Part shown: positions 1 through 7,788 of the stretch, in pieces
How the letters are laid out: every line of letters starts with the position of its first letter
How positions within the stretch are numbered: the first letter of the stretch is position 1
From: Deltaproteobacteria bacterium
Lineage (GTDB): Bacteria; Desulfobacterota; Desulfobacteria; Desulfobacterales; SURF-7
Reading direction: 5' to 3'
DNA: 13,036 nucleotides
Assembly: GCA_019307665.1 (NCBI GenBank)
Contig: JAFDJC010000065.1
Coordinates: forward strand, 1-13,036
The notes under the pieces: model-generated
What the model saw: the letters and a program-made list of their open reading frames with translations, nothing else
What the model was told of the DNA's origin: nothing
Database searches by the model: none
Program-made: the position numbers and the translations under genes

Positions 1-276
1 CTGGGAGGATATATCATCATATGGACAATTACATATCTGCCGATGGGTAATTTCCCGGTTAAAATCGCTCAGGCTATCTCTGTATCAGATATCGCGGTAG
101 GGCTTGTAAAAGCAATTTTGTTTGGCATGACTGTCACTACTGTTGCCCTGTATCATGGAATCGGTATTAAAAGACGATTTACACAACTCCCCCAGGTAAC
201 GTCAAGGGCGCTAATTGAGTGTTTTTTTTACTGCCTGGTTATAAATATATTTATTTCAGCTGTTTTTTATCTTTAA
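1..276 (+). CDS. MlaE-type ABC transporter permease, C-terminal part (5' end outside window)
   Basis: The reading frame is open from base 1 and ends at TAA 274-276, giving 91 visible residues. They include hydrophobic stretches (VGLVKAILFGMTVTTVALYHG near the middle and CFFYCLVINIFISAVFYL at the very end) and the GIGIKRRF-type loop seen in MlaE/YrbE permeases, where a last helix closes the protein. MlaE-family permeases span the inner membrane and, with an MlaF ATPase and MlaD MCE ring, move phospholipids between the membranes. The family assignment rests on this C-terminal pattern and on the two genes that follow (an ABC subunit after 20 bases, then an MCE protein). The missing N-terminal two-thirds lies left of the window, so nothing can be said of its start or regulation. 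Confidence 0.8.
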   Translation: MGGYIIIWTITYLPMGNFPVKIAQAISVSDIAVGLVKAILFGMTVTTVALYHGIGIKRRFTQLPQVTSRALIECFFYCLVINIFISAVFYL

Positions 277-296
277 TAAGTTTAGCTTGGTAGAAC

Positions 297-962
297 ATGT
301 ATATAACCGAACTGATAAATTATAGGATAAATAATCTGGATGAAAATAAAGTTCTCAGCACAGATCATTTTATCCTGTCCACGGGTGATATCTGCTCCAT
401 TGAGTCGGATTCTGCAGACAACACCAGGCTTCTGCTGAGAGCCCTCGCAACACTTTCAACTCCTATAAGCGGTCAGTATCGCTTCATGGGAGAAGTCCTC
501 AATTTTGCCGATTACAGACGCCTGCTTCCATTTAAGAAAAAAATAGGCTATATTGGTCCTGATGCAGCAATGCTGAGCAACAGAACAATACTTGAGAACT
601 TGCTGTTGAATCGCTACTATTTTGAAAACAGCCTGGCAATCTCATTGGATGATTGGGCAGAAACATTGTGCGGAACTTTCAATATAGCCGAAAAACTTGA
701 TTTCAGACCAGCTGATTTGAGCCGGGCAGAGTTAGGAATTGCCATCATGATTCGAGAAATGATCAAACCTGCGGAACTCCTGCTTATTGATCGTCCCGAA
801 AGTTTCATCGATGATAGTCAGCATAGTGCTTTCACTGACTGTATGAATACTATTTTAAAGAGAAGAGTCCCTGTTGTTATGCATTCTAATAATAACAATT
901 TTATAAACAGGTTTTCAGAAAAAATTATTCTGATAAAGCAGGATGCGGTTACGGTTTCCTGA
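297..962 (+). CDS. MlaF-like ABC subunit with degenerate nucleotide-binding motifs
   Basis: This 221-residue protein has the length and motif spacing of an ABC ATPase and sits between permease and MCE genes, as mlaF does. Its catalytic motifs are mostly gone. The Walker A position (residues 36-44) reads ESDSADNTR, with Asn42 where the lysine should be. The Q-loop position is Pro88. The signature reads LSRAE (141-145) instead of LSGGQ. Walker B is LLLID (161-165), but the next residue is Arg166 instead of the catalytic glutamate. The H-loop His196 (VVMHSNN) remains. The frame is fully open with no stop, so it is not simply decayed. I infer a pseudo-ATPase that either plays a structural role or pairs with a separate active ATPase. 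The start at 297 has only a weak upstream ribosome site. Confidence 0.75.
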   Translation: MYITELINYRINNLDENKVLSTDHFILSTGDICSIESDSADNTRLLLRALATLSTPISGQYRFMGEVLNFADYRRLLPFKKKIGYIGPDAAMLSNRTILENLLLNRYYFENSLAISLDDWAETLCGTFNIAEKLDFRPADLSRAELGIAIMIREMIKPAELLLIDRPESFIDDSQHSAFTDCMNTILKRRVPVVMHSNNNNFINRFSEKIILIKQDAVTVS

Positions 963-988
963 CAGGGCAGATTAACCGACTTAATATT

Positions 989-1945
989 ATGCAGCCAAAT
1001 TACGAAAAAACTGAAAAAATTGTCGGTATTTTTATCATAGCCATTTCAATGCTTTTACTGACAACCGTTGTTTTTATAGGGAGGGGGCAAAACTGGTTCA
1101 GGAAATATGTTGCTTATTACACAACATTTAATGAAAGCTATAACCTTCAGGTCAATGCTGCGGTAAAACTTTTTAAGACTGATATAGGTAATGTTCAGGA
1201 AATTGTTCTGGTTGAAAACAGGGTAATGGTCAAACTGGCAATTCTTGAGAACTACGCCAACAGAATAAGAACAGATACTGTAGCATCAGTAGAAAGCCCT
1301 ACGTTGATCGGAGATGAATATGTTTCCATCAAGCCCGGTGATCCGAATTCAGATCCTGTGTTGCCCGGAGGAGAGATAAGTTCTGTTGAGAAAAAGTCTT
1401 TAACTGAAATTCTTGAAGAGTTTGAAATTGAAAAAACAGCAAAAATGATGATTCAGGCGCTTCAGGATCTTTCAGAGATCGTCAGGGTTCTACGCGAGCC
1501 TGACGGGCCGCTTTTTACAGCATTAGATAACACCAACATGATTTTAAAAGATGTACAGGCCGGCAAAGGTTCAGCCGGGAGTATTCTCAAATCAAGAGAG
1601 CTGGTTGATAACGTTATTCAGCGTCTTGATCAGGCGGGTGATATTCTTGACAATATCAAGACAGCTTCAACAAAAGCCCCTGAAACTGTGAATCATGTCG
1701 AGAGAATTCTTAAGGATGTAGAGGATAACCTCGGAAAGCTCAAGATAATCATGTCAAACATTGAGAAAGGAAGCCGTGATGTTCCCGAAATAACTCAGAA
1801 TACTAAAACGGGAATAAGAGAAATAAGAAATGGTGTGGAAAGGATTGACCGGGTCTTTAAAGCACTTCAACAGAATGTTCTGATACGTTCAAATATTCCT
1901 TCCAGGCCGGATGAGCAAAATCTTGATGCAGGTCTCAGGCAGTAA
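989..1945 (+). CDS. MlaD-type MCE-domain protein
   Basis: This 318-residue protein has one N-terminal membrane helix (about residues 11-31), then an MCE domain (about 40-117) with the family pattern NLQVNAAVKLFKTDIGNV, aligning to the usual GL..G..V...G..IG.V, and VESPTLIGDEYVSIKPG at the end of the domain. A long, probably helical, polar tail follows (about 135-310). MCE proteins form hexameric rings in the periplasm, anchored in the inner membrane, and carry lipids between the membranes. The tail is longer than in E. coli MlaD (183 residues) and resembles the single-MCE proteins with extended helical regions in other lineages. It follows the ABC subunit by 26 bases and is last in the operon. 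No clear ribosome site precedes the ATG. Its 3' end overlaps the convergent mobB end by 11 bases. Confidence 0.88.
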   Translation: MQPNYEKTEKIVGIFIIAISMLLLTTVVFIGRGQNWFRKYVAYYTTFNESYNLQVNAAVKLFKTDIGNVQEIVLVENRVMVKLAILENYANRIRTDTVASVESPTLIGDEYVSIKPGDPNSDPVLPGGEISSVEKKSLTEILEEFEIEKTAKMMIQALQDLSEIVRVLREPDGPLFTALDNTNMILKDVQAGKGSAGSILKSRELVDNVIQRLDQAGDILDNIKTASTKAPETVNHVERILKDVEDNLGKLKIIMSNIEKGSRDVPEITQNTKTGIREIRNGVERIDRVFKALQQNVLIRSNIPSRPDEQNLDAGLRQ

Positions 1946-2420
1946 TAAATTTTTCAATCACCATTTCTGCAAGCTTTTCGATATCATCCAGGCCGAACTT
2001 TGGAGCAGCAAGATCAATATCCGAATCTGTGACAAAAGCGATCAGGTTTTCCTTAATACGTAGAGGTTCCGCACCTCCCTCTGATCGAAAAACTTCAATT
2101 TTAGGATTGTTTTCCCTTTTAAACCCCTCTGCCAGCACAAGGTCCATTTCAGAAAAATATTTTTCAAGACCAGCAAGGCGGGTTATCGGCTCATCCTTTA
2201 TCAATGCGATCTTTCCAGGCCCTGCAATCATTACAGCGTCAGCACCTGCTGCTTTATGATTATAGCTGTCCTTTCCCTTTTTGTCGAGATCAAAACCATG
2301 GTGAGCATGTTTTATCGTGCCGATTTTATACCCTTTTTTTTTTTATTTGCGCACTAACTTAACAATGAGTGTTGTTTTGCCAGACCCTGTATTTCCTACA
2401 ACAGATATTATAACCGGCAT
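1935..2420 (-). pseudogene. mobB: mobB, molybdopterin-guanine dinucleotide biosynthesis adaptor, interrupted by an in-frame stop
   Basis: Read on the minus strand from ATG 2420, the frame encodes MPVIISVVGNTGSGKTT (P-loop, GNTGSGKTT at residues 9-17) and LIVKLVRK, then hits TAA at 2345-2343 (codon 26). The same frame continues after the stop with KKKGYKIGTIKHAHHGFD, then KGKDSYNHKAAGAD and a normal MobB C-terminus ending at 1935. Total 162 codons, close to the usual MobB size (E. coli 175). MobB binds GTP and assists MobA in making the guanine dinucleotide form of molybdenum cofactor. Only one codon is at fault: a leucine TTA there would be expected and would restore the gene. The stop touches a run of 11 A residues (plus-strand T run 2334-2344). 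AGGG lies 8 bases before the ATG as ribosome site. Either a true nonsense mutation or a sequence error; the C-terminal part alone (ATG 2231) would lack the P-loop. Confidence 0.85.
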
Positions 2421-2546
2421 TGTCAAATCCCTATAAAAAGTGTATAGTCAAACATTCGATTTGCATAAAACTGCAACAAACTAATTCTGCGCCTGTAAGA
2501 TGTCAAGACAAATACGGATCAAGAATTAAGGAAAAATGGAATTGAA

Positions 2547-2954
2547 ATGGAACCAATATATATAGCTGCATTAAGTTGTTTTCTTCTGAGTGCTTTCGGG
2601 TATGTCATTTATCAGTTCTGGATACGGCCTGTTTTAAAATATCGTTGGCTTAAAAAAAATGCCAGTGTAAATATAGTTTCGTATCTTGACACAATAAACG
2701 GCGACTATGAAGCAGATGAAGCAATGGCAGATAATGATGCTGCAGAAAACAAAATAAAAATTGTCAGAAAGCTATCGGGCGATTTGAATGATTGTTTTAA
2801 TGAAGAGCTCCCTCAATGGTATAAACTTCTTCTTCAAAGGAGAGAAGAGTCACCTGTTGACGCATCGAAACATATGATGGTGCTGTCAAACACAAGGGAT
2901 TATTCTCACGCCAGAAACAGGGCTGAAAAAATCAGTCGGTTGCTTTTCCCATAG
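2547..2954 (+). CDS. Membrane-anchored protein of unknown function
   Basis: I do not recognise this 135-residue protein. It begins with one hydrophobic helix (about residues 4-25, IAALSCFLLSAFGYVIYQFW) followed by basic residues (RPVLKYRWLKK), which predicts an N-in or signal-anchor topology. The rest is soluble and charged: an acidic stretch (about 50-66, DYEADEAMADNDAAENK) and a basic, helical C-terminal part. GGA lies 6 bases before the ATG, with AAGGAA further up. It is alone on the plus strand, about 130 bases from divergent mobB, and its last 23 bases overlap the end of the convergent transketolase gene. The open frame, start context and typical membrane-anchor layout support a real gene, but no domain can be named. 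Confidence 0.6.
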   Translation: MEPIYIAALSCFLLSAFGYVIYQFWIRPVLKYRWLKKNASVNIVSYLDTINGDYEADEAMADNDAAENKIKIVRKLSGDLNDCFNEELPQWYKLLLQRREESPVDASKHMMVLSNTRDYSHARNRAEKISRLLFP

Positions 2955-4959
2955 CAATCGCTCTGTCAACGATGTTGTTTACCGTAAAACCAAACTTTTC
3001 CATAACTATATTACCGGGTGCTGAAGCGCCGAATCGGTTTATGCTGATGATGTCTCCATTAGCTCCCGTATATCGTTCCCACCCCATGGAAATCCCGGCC
3101 TCAATGGCAATACGCGCCTTAACCTTCGGTAACAAGACGCTATCCTGATATCCTTTTGATGTTTTTTCAAACAATTCCCAACTTGGCATGCTGACCACAC
3201 GGGTTGAGATCCCTTTTTTGTCCAATATTTTCTTTGCTTCAACAGCGATATGAACTTCAGATCCTGATGCAATCAGTATGATATCAGGATCTTCTGGTGA
3301 ATCGTCAAGGATATAGGCACCATTAGAGAGTCTGTTTTCAAAAAAGTCTTTCTGCTCCAGTACCGGTAGTTTCTGCCGGCTCAGCAACAATGCAACGGGC
3401 CCGTCTGTCGTCTTTATGGCCTGACGCCAGGCATCCGCAGTTTCAACAGCATCTGCAGGCCGGATAACGGTAAGGCCGGGAATCATTCTCAAAGATGCCG
3501 CATGTTCCACAGGTTGATGGGTGGGGCCGTCCTCTCCAACGGCAATGCTATCATGTGTGAATATAAAGATTAATGGCAGCTTCATTAAGCTTGCAACACG
3601 AATTGCAGGTCTCATATAGTCTGCAAAAACAAGAAACGTTCCGCCAAAAGGGCGGAGCCCGTTGTGTAGAAACATACCTGACATAATTCCACCCATGGCA
3701 TGTTCACGGACGCCGAAACGGATATTTCTTCCGTCATAGCTGTTTTTCTGAAATTCATGTGAACAATCCAGATACGTTTTGTTTGATGGCGCAAGGTCGG
3801 CTGATCCGCCGATAAGAGTCGGAAGCTTCACGGCAATGGCATTCAGGACTTTCCCGGATACCGCGCGAGTTGCTATGGGGTTGTCTGAAGGAGAAAATGC
3901 AGGGATGTCTGAATCCCATCCCTGTTTCAGGAAACCGGACATTGCATCTACCCAGTATTCAGCCATATCAGGATGTGCAGTAGAATATGCCTCAAACCGT
4001 TTTTGCCAAAGAGCTTCTGCTTCTGCTCCATTTTTAAGACATTTTCTGCATTCATCCAGTACTTCCTTACAAACACTAAAGGGTTCTTCTGATTCGCATC
4101 CGAGATTTTTCTTGGTTAACAGGATCTCTTTTTCTCCAAGAGGTGCACCGTGAGCATCTGCTGTATCCTGTTTGTTTGGACTGCCAAATGCAATATGTGT
4201 TCGAAGAATAATGATAGACGGCTTTTCTGTCTCAGCTTTTGCAGATGCTATGGCATTGAATATGCTGTCCGTATCATTACCGTCTTCGACAACAAGCACT
4301 TGCCATCCATAAGCTTTAAACCTTAAGGCAACATCCTCGGTAAATGTGATATCCGTTTTTCCTTCAATCGATATATTGTTGTCATCATAAAAACAGATCA
4401 ACCGGGCCAGTCCAAGGTGTCCGGCTATGGATGCAGCTTCTGACGTGATGCCTTCCATCATGTCTCCGTCACCGCACATAACATATGTAAAGTGATTAAC
4501 GATGTCATGCCCCGGCTTGTTAAAGCGAGCTCCAAGATGACACTCTGCCATGGCCATTCCAACAGCATTTGCAAAACCCTGCCCAAGCGGACCGGTGGTT
4601 GTTTCCACACCAGGCGTACGGCTGAATTCAGGATGTCCGGGGGTTTTGCTGCCCCACTGCCTGAAGTTTTTAATATCATCAAGATCAAGATCATAGCCTG
4701 TTAGAAAAAGAATGCTGTAAAGCAGCATTGATGCATGCCCTCCGGAGAGGACAAAACGGTCTCTGTCCAGCCAGTCCGGATTTGCGGGATTATGTTTTAG
4801 AATCCGTGTCCAAAGTACAAATGCCGCTGCCGCAAGCCCCATGGGTGCACCGGGATGTCCTGAGTTTGCCTTCTGAATCGCATCCATTGAAAGTGTTCTG
4901 ATGGTGTTAATGCATTTTCCTTCTATCGCTGTCAGGCTGTCGTTGCGGCCGTTACTCAT
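2932..4959 (-). CDS. tkt: Transketolase
   Basis: This 675-residue protein matches full-length transketolase (E. coli TktA 663). It carries SGHPGAPMG (33-41), GGHAS (73-77), GPLGQG (123-128) and the thiamine-diphosphate motif GDGDMMEG (163-170) with DDNNISIEG soon after. The pyrimidine-domain pattern (RFGVREHAMGGIMSG, then HDSIAVGEDGPTHQPVE) and the C-terminal domain are also present. The enzyme moves two-carbon ketol units between sugar phosphates in the non-oxidative pentose phosphate pathway, in the cytoplasm. AGGAG is placed 10 bases before ATG 4959. It lies 42 bases downstream of the radical SAM gene on the same strand and may be cotranscribed with it. The 3' end overlaps the convergent 135-residue gene by 23 bases. 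Confidence 0.97.
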   Translation of the reverse strand: MSNGRNDSLTAIEGKCINTIRTLSMDAIQKANSGHPGAPMGLAAAAFVLWTRILKHNPANPDWLDRDRFVLSGGHASMLLYSILFLTGYDLDLDDIKNFRQWGSKTPGHPEFSRTPGVETTTGPLGQGFANAVGMAMAECHLGARFNKPGHDIVNHFTYVMCGDGDMMEGITSEAASIAGHLGLARLICFYDDNNISIEGKTDITFTEDVALRFKAYGWQVLVVEDGNDTDSIFNAIASAKAETEKPSIIILRTHIAFGSPNKQDTADAHGAPLGEKEILLTKKNLGCESEEPFSVCKEVLDECRKCLKNGAEAEALWQKRFEAYSTAHPDMAEYWVDAMSGFLKQGWDSDIPAFSPSDNPIATRAVSGKVLNAIAVKLPTLIGGSADLAPSNKTYLDCSHEFQKNSYDGRNIRFGVREHAMGGIMSGMFLHNGLRPFGGTFLVFADYMRPAIRVASLMKLPLIFIFTHDSIAVGEDGPTHQPVEHAASLRMIPGLTVIRPADAVETADAWRQAIKTTDGPVALLLSRQKLPVLEQKDFFENRLSNGAYILDDSPEDPDIILIASGSEVHIAVEAKKILDKKGISTRVVSMPSWELFEKTSKGYQDSVLLPKVKARIAIEAGISMGWERYTGANGDIISINRFGASAPGNIVMEKFGFTVNNIVDRAIAMGKATD

Positions 4960-5001
4960 TTTTTTGGTTCTCCTTTTCTGTTTAATATTCTATTTAATAA
5001 G

Positions 5002-5871
5002 TCACAGGGCTCTCAGGTGTTCAGGTTTAAGGGCAATATTACCTGAAAGTGCTTCATCAATCTGTTGTATTGCCTTGTCCTTGTCCTGGGGCAGATGTGC
5101 CTTCAGGGGAAGATAGTTGGATGCATGATTTGCGTGAAACAACCCGTTTGACAGGTTCGTTGATACTATCATGGTTCTAAGTTCTTTTAATAATTCCTGT
5201 GGCGTTGGCATAGAAAATTCACCGGATTCAAATTCCTGATACATGGGGGTGCCTGGAATCAGCATCAGGCTCAGGGCGCCAACATATTCAGGATCGATTG
5301 CAGACAGGACCCTGCCTGTTTCTTTTGCATGAATTTCCGAACGTTCCCGGCCGGCTAAGCCAAGAAGTACCGTAATTGACAGTTTAATGCCGGCCTCCCT
5401 TGCTTTTTTTCCCATTTCGATCATACGGTCGGCACTTGCACCTTTTTTGACTTTTTTCAAGGTTTCATCGTCCCCGGTTTCAAGTCCCATGTATGCGATA
5501 TCAAGACCATGCGCCTTAAGCTCTTTAAGTTCCTCCAGTGTTTTCATTCTCAGACTTTTGGTGTTGGCATAAACACCCACACGGTTCACCCACGGCAGTT
5601 GCTTTTCAATCTCAACCAGTATCTTCAACAGCCTTTTCTGGGGTATAATCATCGCATCTCCGTCACATAGAAATAACCGGTCCTGATGTCTGAAGTGTTT
5701 TGCCGCAAAAGCAATATCTTCCATAATGATTTCATCGGATTTGATTTTAAAGCGCTGCCCTTTATATGCCCCACAGAATGTACACTTGTTATGTGAACAC
5801 CCTACGGTAAACTGAAGCAATATAGAGTATGCCTCGCTGGGCGGTCTTATCATATTTCCTTCATAATGCAT
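5002..5871 (-). CDS. Radical SAM protein
   Basis: This 289-residue protein has an N-terminal iron-sulfur cluster motif GCSHNKCTFC, spaced CX4CX2C rather than the usual CX3CX2C, and later features of the Elp3/MiaB-type radical SAM fold (FLCDGDAMIIP; YMGLETGDDETLKKVKKG). It would bind a 4Fe-4S cluster and split S-adenosylmethionine to start radical chemistry; the substrate cannot be told. Small radical SAM proteins with GCSHN.CTFC at the N-terminus are a common uncharacterised group. I chose ATG 5871 because GGAG lies 7 bases upstream; an upstream in-frame ATG at 5907 would add 12 residues (MRWVLTEQRSFL) that do not look conserved and would place this ribosome site inside the gene. It precedes transketolase by 42 bases, with no clear functional link. 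Confidence 0.85.
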   Translation of the reverse strand: MHYEGNMIRPPSEAYSILLQFTVGCSHNKCTFCGAYKGQRFKIKSDEIIMEDIAFAAKHFRHQDRLFLCDGDAMIIPQKRLLKILVEIEKQLPWVNRVGVYANTKSLRMKTLEELKELKAHGLDIAYMGLETGDDETLKKVKKGASADRMIEMGKKAREAGIKLSITVLLGLAGRERSEIHAKETGRVLSAIDPEYVGALSLMLIPGTPMYQEFESGEFSMPTPQELLKELRTMIVSTNLSNGLFHANHASNYLPLKAHLPQDKDKAIQQIDEALSGNIALKPEHLRAL

Positions 5872-5960
5872 TAAAAAACTCCTTTGTTCTGTTAAAACCC
5901 ATCTCAAACAAACTGATACATTTACAATATCTCATCACCTGAGCGCAACATTTTTCCTTC

Positions 5961-5995
5961 TTTTTTAATGAAAAACAAAGGCTCCCATTAAAAAA
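5961..5995. repeat. AT-rich inverted repeat after the biotin carboxylase gene
   Basis: TTTTTTAATG (5961-5970) and CATTAAAAAA (5986-5995) are perfect 10-base inverted arms around a 15-base loop. It lies just downstream of the biotin carboxylase stop, in the 145-base gap before the radical SAM start. It could be a weak terminator for the carboxylase operon, but the stem is nearly all A/T, so this is tentative. Confidence 0.35.
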
Positions 5996-6016
5996 CAGCA
6001 TTCTATTTACCATCCT

Positions 6017-7381
6017 TTAATCATCACCCTCATCATTTTCTTCAATAAACCGGTTAATATATCCGGTATCAAAATCCCCTTTAAGAAACATGGGATCATT
6101 GAAAATTTTAAGATACAACGGAATCGTAGTCTTTATCGGACCAATAGTCATTTCTTCAAGGGACCGTTTCATAATTGAAATAGCTCCCAAACGCGTCATA
6201 TCATGTGTTATCAATTTCGCGATCAAGGAGTCATAATAAATGGGCAGTTCGTAACCTTGATAAATATGGGTATCGATACGGACACCATATCCGCCGGGAG
6301 GCACATAAGTTACTATCTTTCCAGGCGAAGGCATAAATTTTTTATCCGGATCTTCGGCATTAATGCGGCATTCTATGGCACAGCCTCTCATATCAAGATC
6401 ATCAAAGGAATAGGTAAGTTTATCCATAGATGAAAGGCAAATCTGGGATTTAATCAGATCAATCCCAGAAACCATTTCAGTTACAGGATGCTCCACCTGA
6501 ATCCTAGCATTGATTTCCATGAAATAACATCGGTTCTCTTTATCCAGCAGAAACTCCACTGTGCCGGCATTAAAATAATTCGCTGCTTTTGCGGCTAGGA
6601 TAGCCACTTCACCCATTTCCTGCCTTAACGAGTCGGTAAGTATGGGGGAAGGGGACTCTTCTATAAGCTTTTGATACCGTCTTTGAATTGTACATTCGCG
6701 TTCACCAAGGTGGGTAATATTACCATAGTGGTCTGCCAGGATCTGGAACTCTATATGCCGTGGTTTTTCAATATACTTTTCAATGTAAACCTTATCATTC
6801 CCGCAGACAGCACGGGCTTCCATTTTTGCCACCGGAAAATCTTCAATCAAGGCATCCCTGTCTTTGCAAATTCTTATACCACGACCACCTCCACCTCCTG
6901 ATGATTTAACCATTACAGGATAGCCAAGCTTCTCACTGATTGAAACTGCGTCATCAATCGAAGCAACCTCAGCGGGACTGCTTGGTATAACCGGAACACC
7001 CGCTTGCTTCATTACAGTTTTAGCGGTAATTTTATCACCCGCCAGTTTTAGATTCTCCGGGGTCGGACCAATAAAGACAAGGTTTTTTTGTTCGCATGTC
7101 TTTGCAAACTCCTCATTTTCAGCCAGGTATCCATATCCGGGGTGAACAGCATCAACACCTGTTTTTATGGCAGCTGAAATAATATTGTCTATATTCAAAT
7201 AGCTTTTCGCGCTCATAGCAGGGCCAATACGTACGGTCTCATCAGCAAGCGCAAGATGCCGTGATGCCTGATCAGCTTCAGAATAGACACCAACGCTTTT
7301 CACCCCCATCTCTTTCAAAGCCCTGATGACTCTGACGGCTATCTCACCGCGGTTGGCAACGAGTATCTTTTTAAATGTCAT
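6017..7381 (-). CDS. accC: Biotin carboxylase subunit of an acyl-CoA (acetyl/propionyl) carboxylase
   Basis: From ATG 7381 this is 454 residues, the usual AccC size. It opens with KKILVANRGEIAVRVIRA, has the ATP-grasp glycine loop VKSSGGGGGRGIRI (158-171), ECTIQRR (229-235), and MEINARIQVEHPVTE (288-302), giving the catalytic-site Glu289, Asn291 and Arg293 that match E. coli AccC. It carboxylates biotin using ATP and bicarbonate. There is no biotinyl (AMKM) domain, so the carrier protein must be encoded elsewhere. The frame extends upstream to a GTG at 7408 (adding 9 residues) next to AAGGAA; I prefer ATG 7381 because the known family start is there and GGGA lies 7 bases before it. It follows the truncated carboxyltransferase in the same reading frame. 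Acetyl- versus propionyl-type cannot be told. Confidence 0.93.
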   Translation of the reverse strand: MTFKKILVANRGEIAVRVIRALKEMGVKSVGVYSEADQASRHLALADETVRIGPAMSAKSYLNIDNIISAAIKTGVDAVHPGYGYLAENEEFAKTCEQKNLVFIGPTPENLKLAGDKITAKTVMKQAGVPVIPSSPAEVASIDDAVSISEKLGYPVMVKSSGGGGGRGIRICKDRDALIEDFPVAKMEARAVCGNDKVYIEKYIEKPRHIEFQILADHYGNITHLGERECTIQRRYQKLIEESPSPILTDSLRQEMGEVAILAAKAANYFNAGTVEFLLDKENRCYFMEINARIQVEHPVTEMVSGIDLIKSQICLSSMDKLTYSFDDLDMRGCAIECRINAEDPDKKFMPSPGKIVTYVPPGGYGVRIDTHIYQGYELPIYYDSLIAKLITHDMTRLGAISIMKRSLEEMTIGPIKTTIPLYLKIFNDPMFLKGDFDTGYINRFIEENDEGDD

Positions 7382-7441
7382 GCCGGGTTCCCATTTATCG
7401 CTCTTCACTTCCTTAAAATTTGCACTAAACCCGGGGGCAGG

Positions 7442-7765
7442 TCATGATTCACCAATAGCTCCGGACATCACGGTATAATCGATGGAGTACAGCATAACAG
7501 GTCGGCCATCAACTTCACCGAACCCCATAACAACCCCGTCAGATGGACTTGGCCGATCTTTTCCATCAAAGGACGGCCGTGTATCCGTCACAACCGATCC
7601 GATCTCCTCAAAGCTCCCTTTATCTAAAAGCTTATCGATCCGTTCTCTTGCCGTCAGTTTGCCAAGCTGAGACATAAGGGCTGCCCGATCTTCTCCCCCG
7701 CCTTTTATATTAGCTTCCTGAACCTTGGCCAGTTTTTTCAGATGGCCATCCATCCATTTTCCCAT
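7442..7765 (-). pseudogene. Acyl-CoA carboxylase carboxyltransferase, first 107 residues only
   Basis: The 107 residues match the N-terminus of the PccB/MmdA-type carboxyltransferase: GKLTARERIDKLLDKGSFEE (36-55), then DRPSPSDGVVMGFG and VMLYSIDYTVMSGAIGES. Full proteins of this family are about 510 residues, and the next expected segment (the first crotonase fold with its CoA and oxyanion sites) is absent. TGA 7444-7442 follows directly. About 400 codons are missing between here and the biotin carboxylase, which starts 60 bases later. Without both crotonase folds it cannot transfer carboxyl groups. AAGGA precedes ATG 7765. It lies 23 bases after the TetR gene on the same strand. An internal deletion or an assembly collapse would both explain it. 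Confidence 0.8.
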
Positions 7766-7788
7766 TGGGCCTGTTCCTTTTTTGTAAT

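Noticed and set aside
2446..2451. TTGACT upstream of mobB as a -35 element
   Set aside because: No acceptable -10 hexamer lies 15-19 bases downstream, and that spacing would reach into the mobB start codon.
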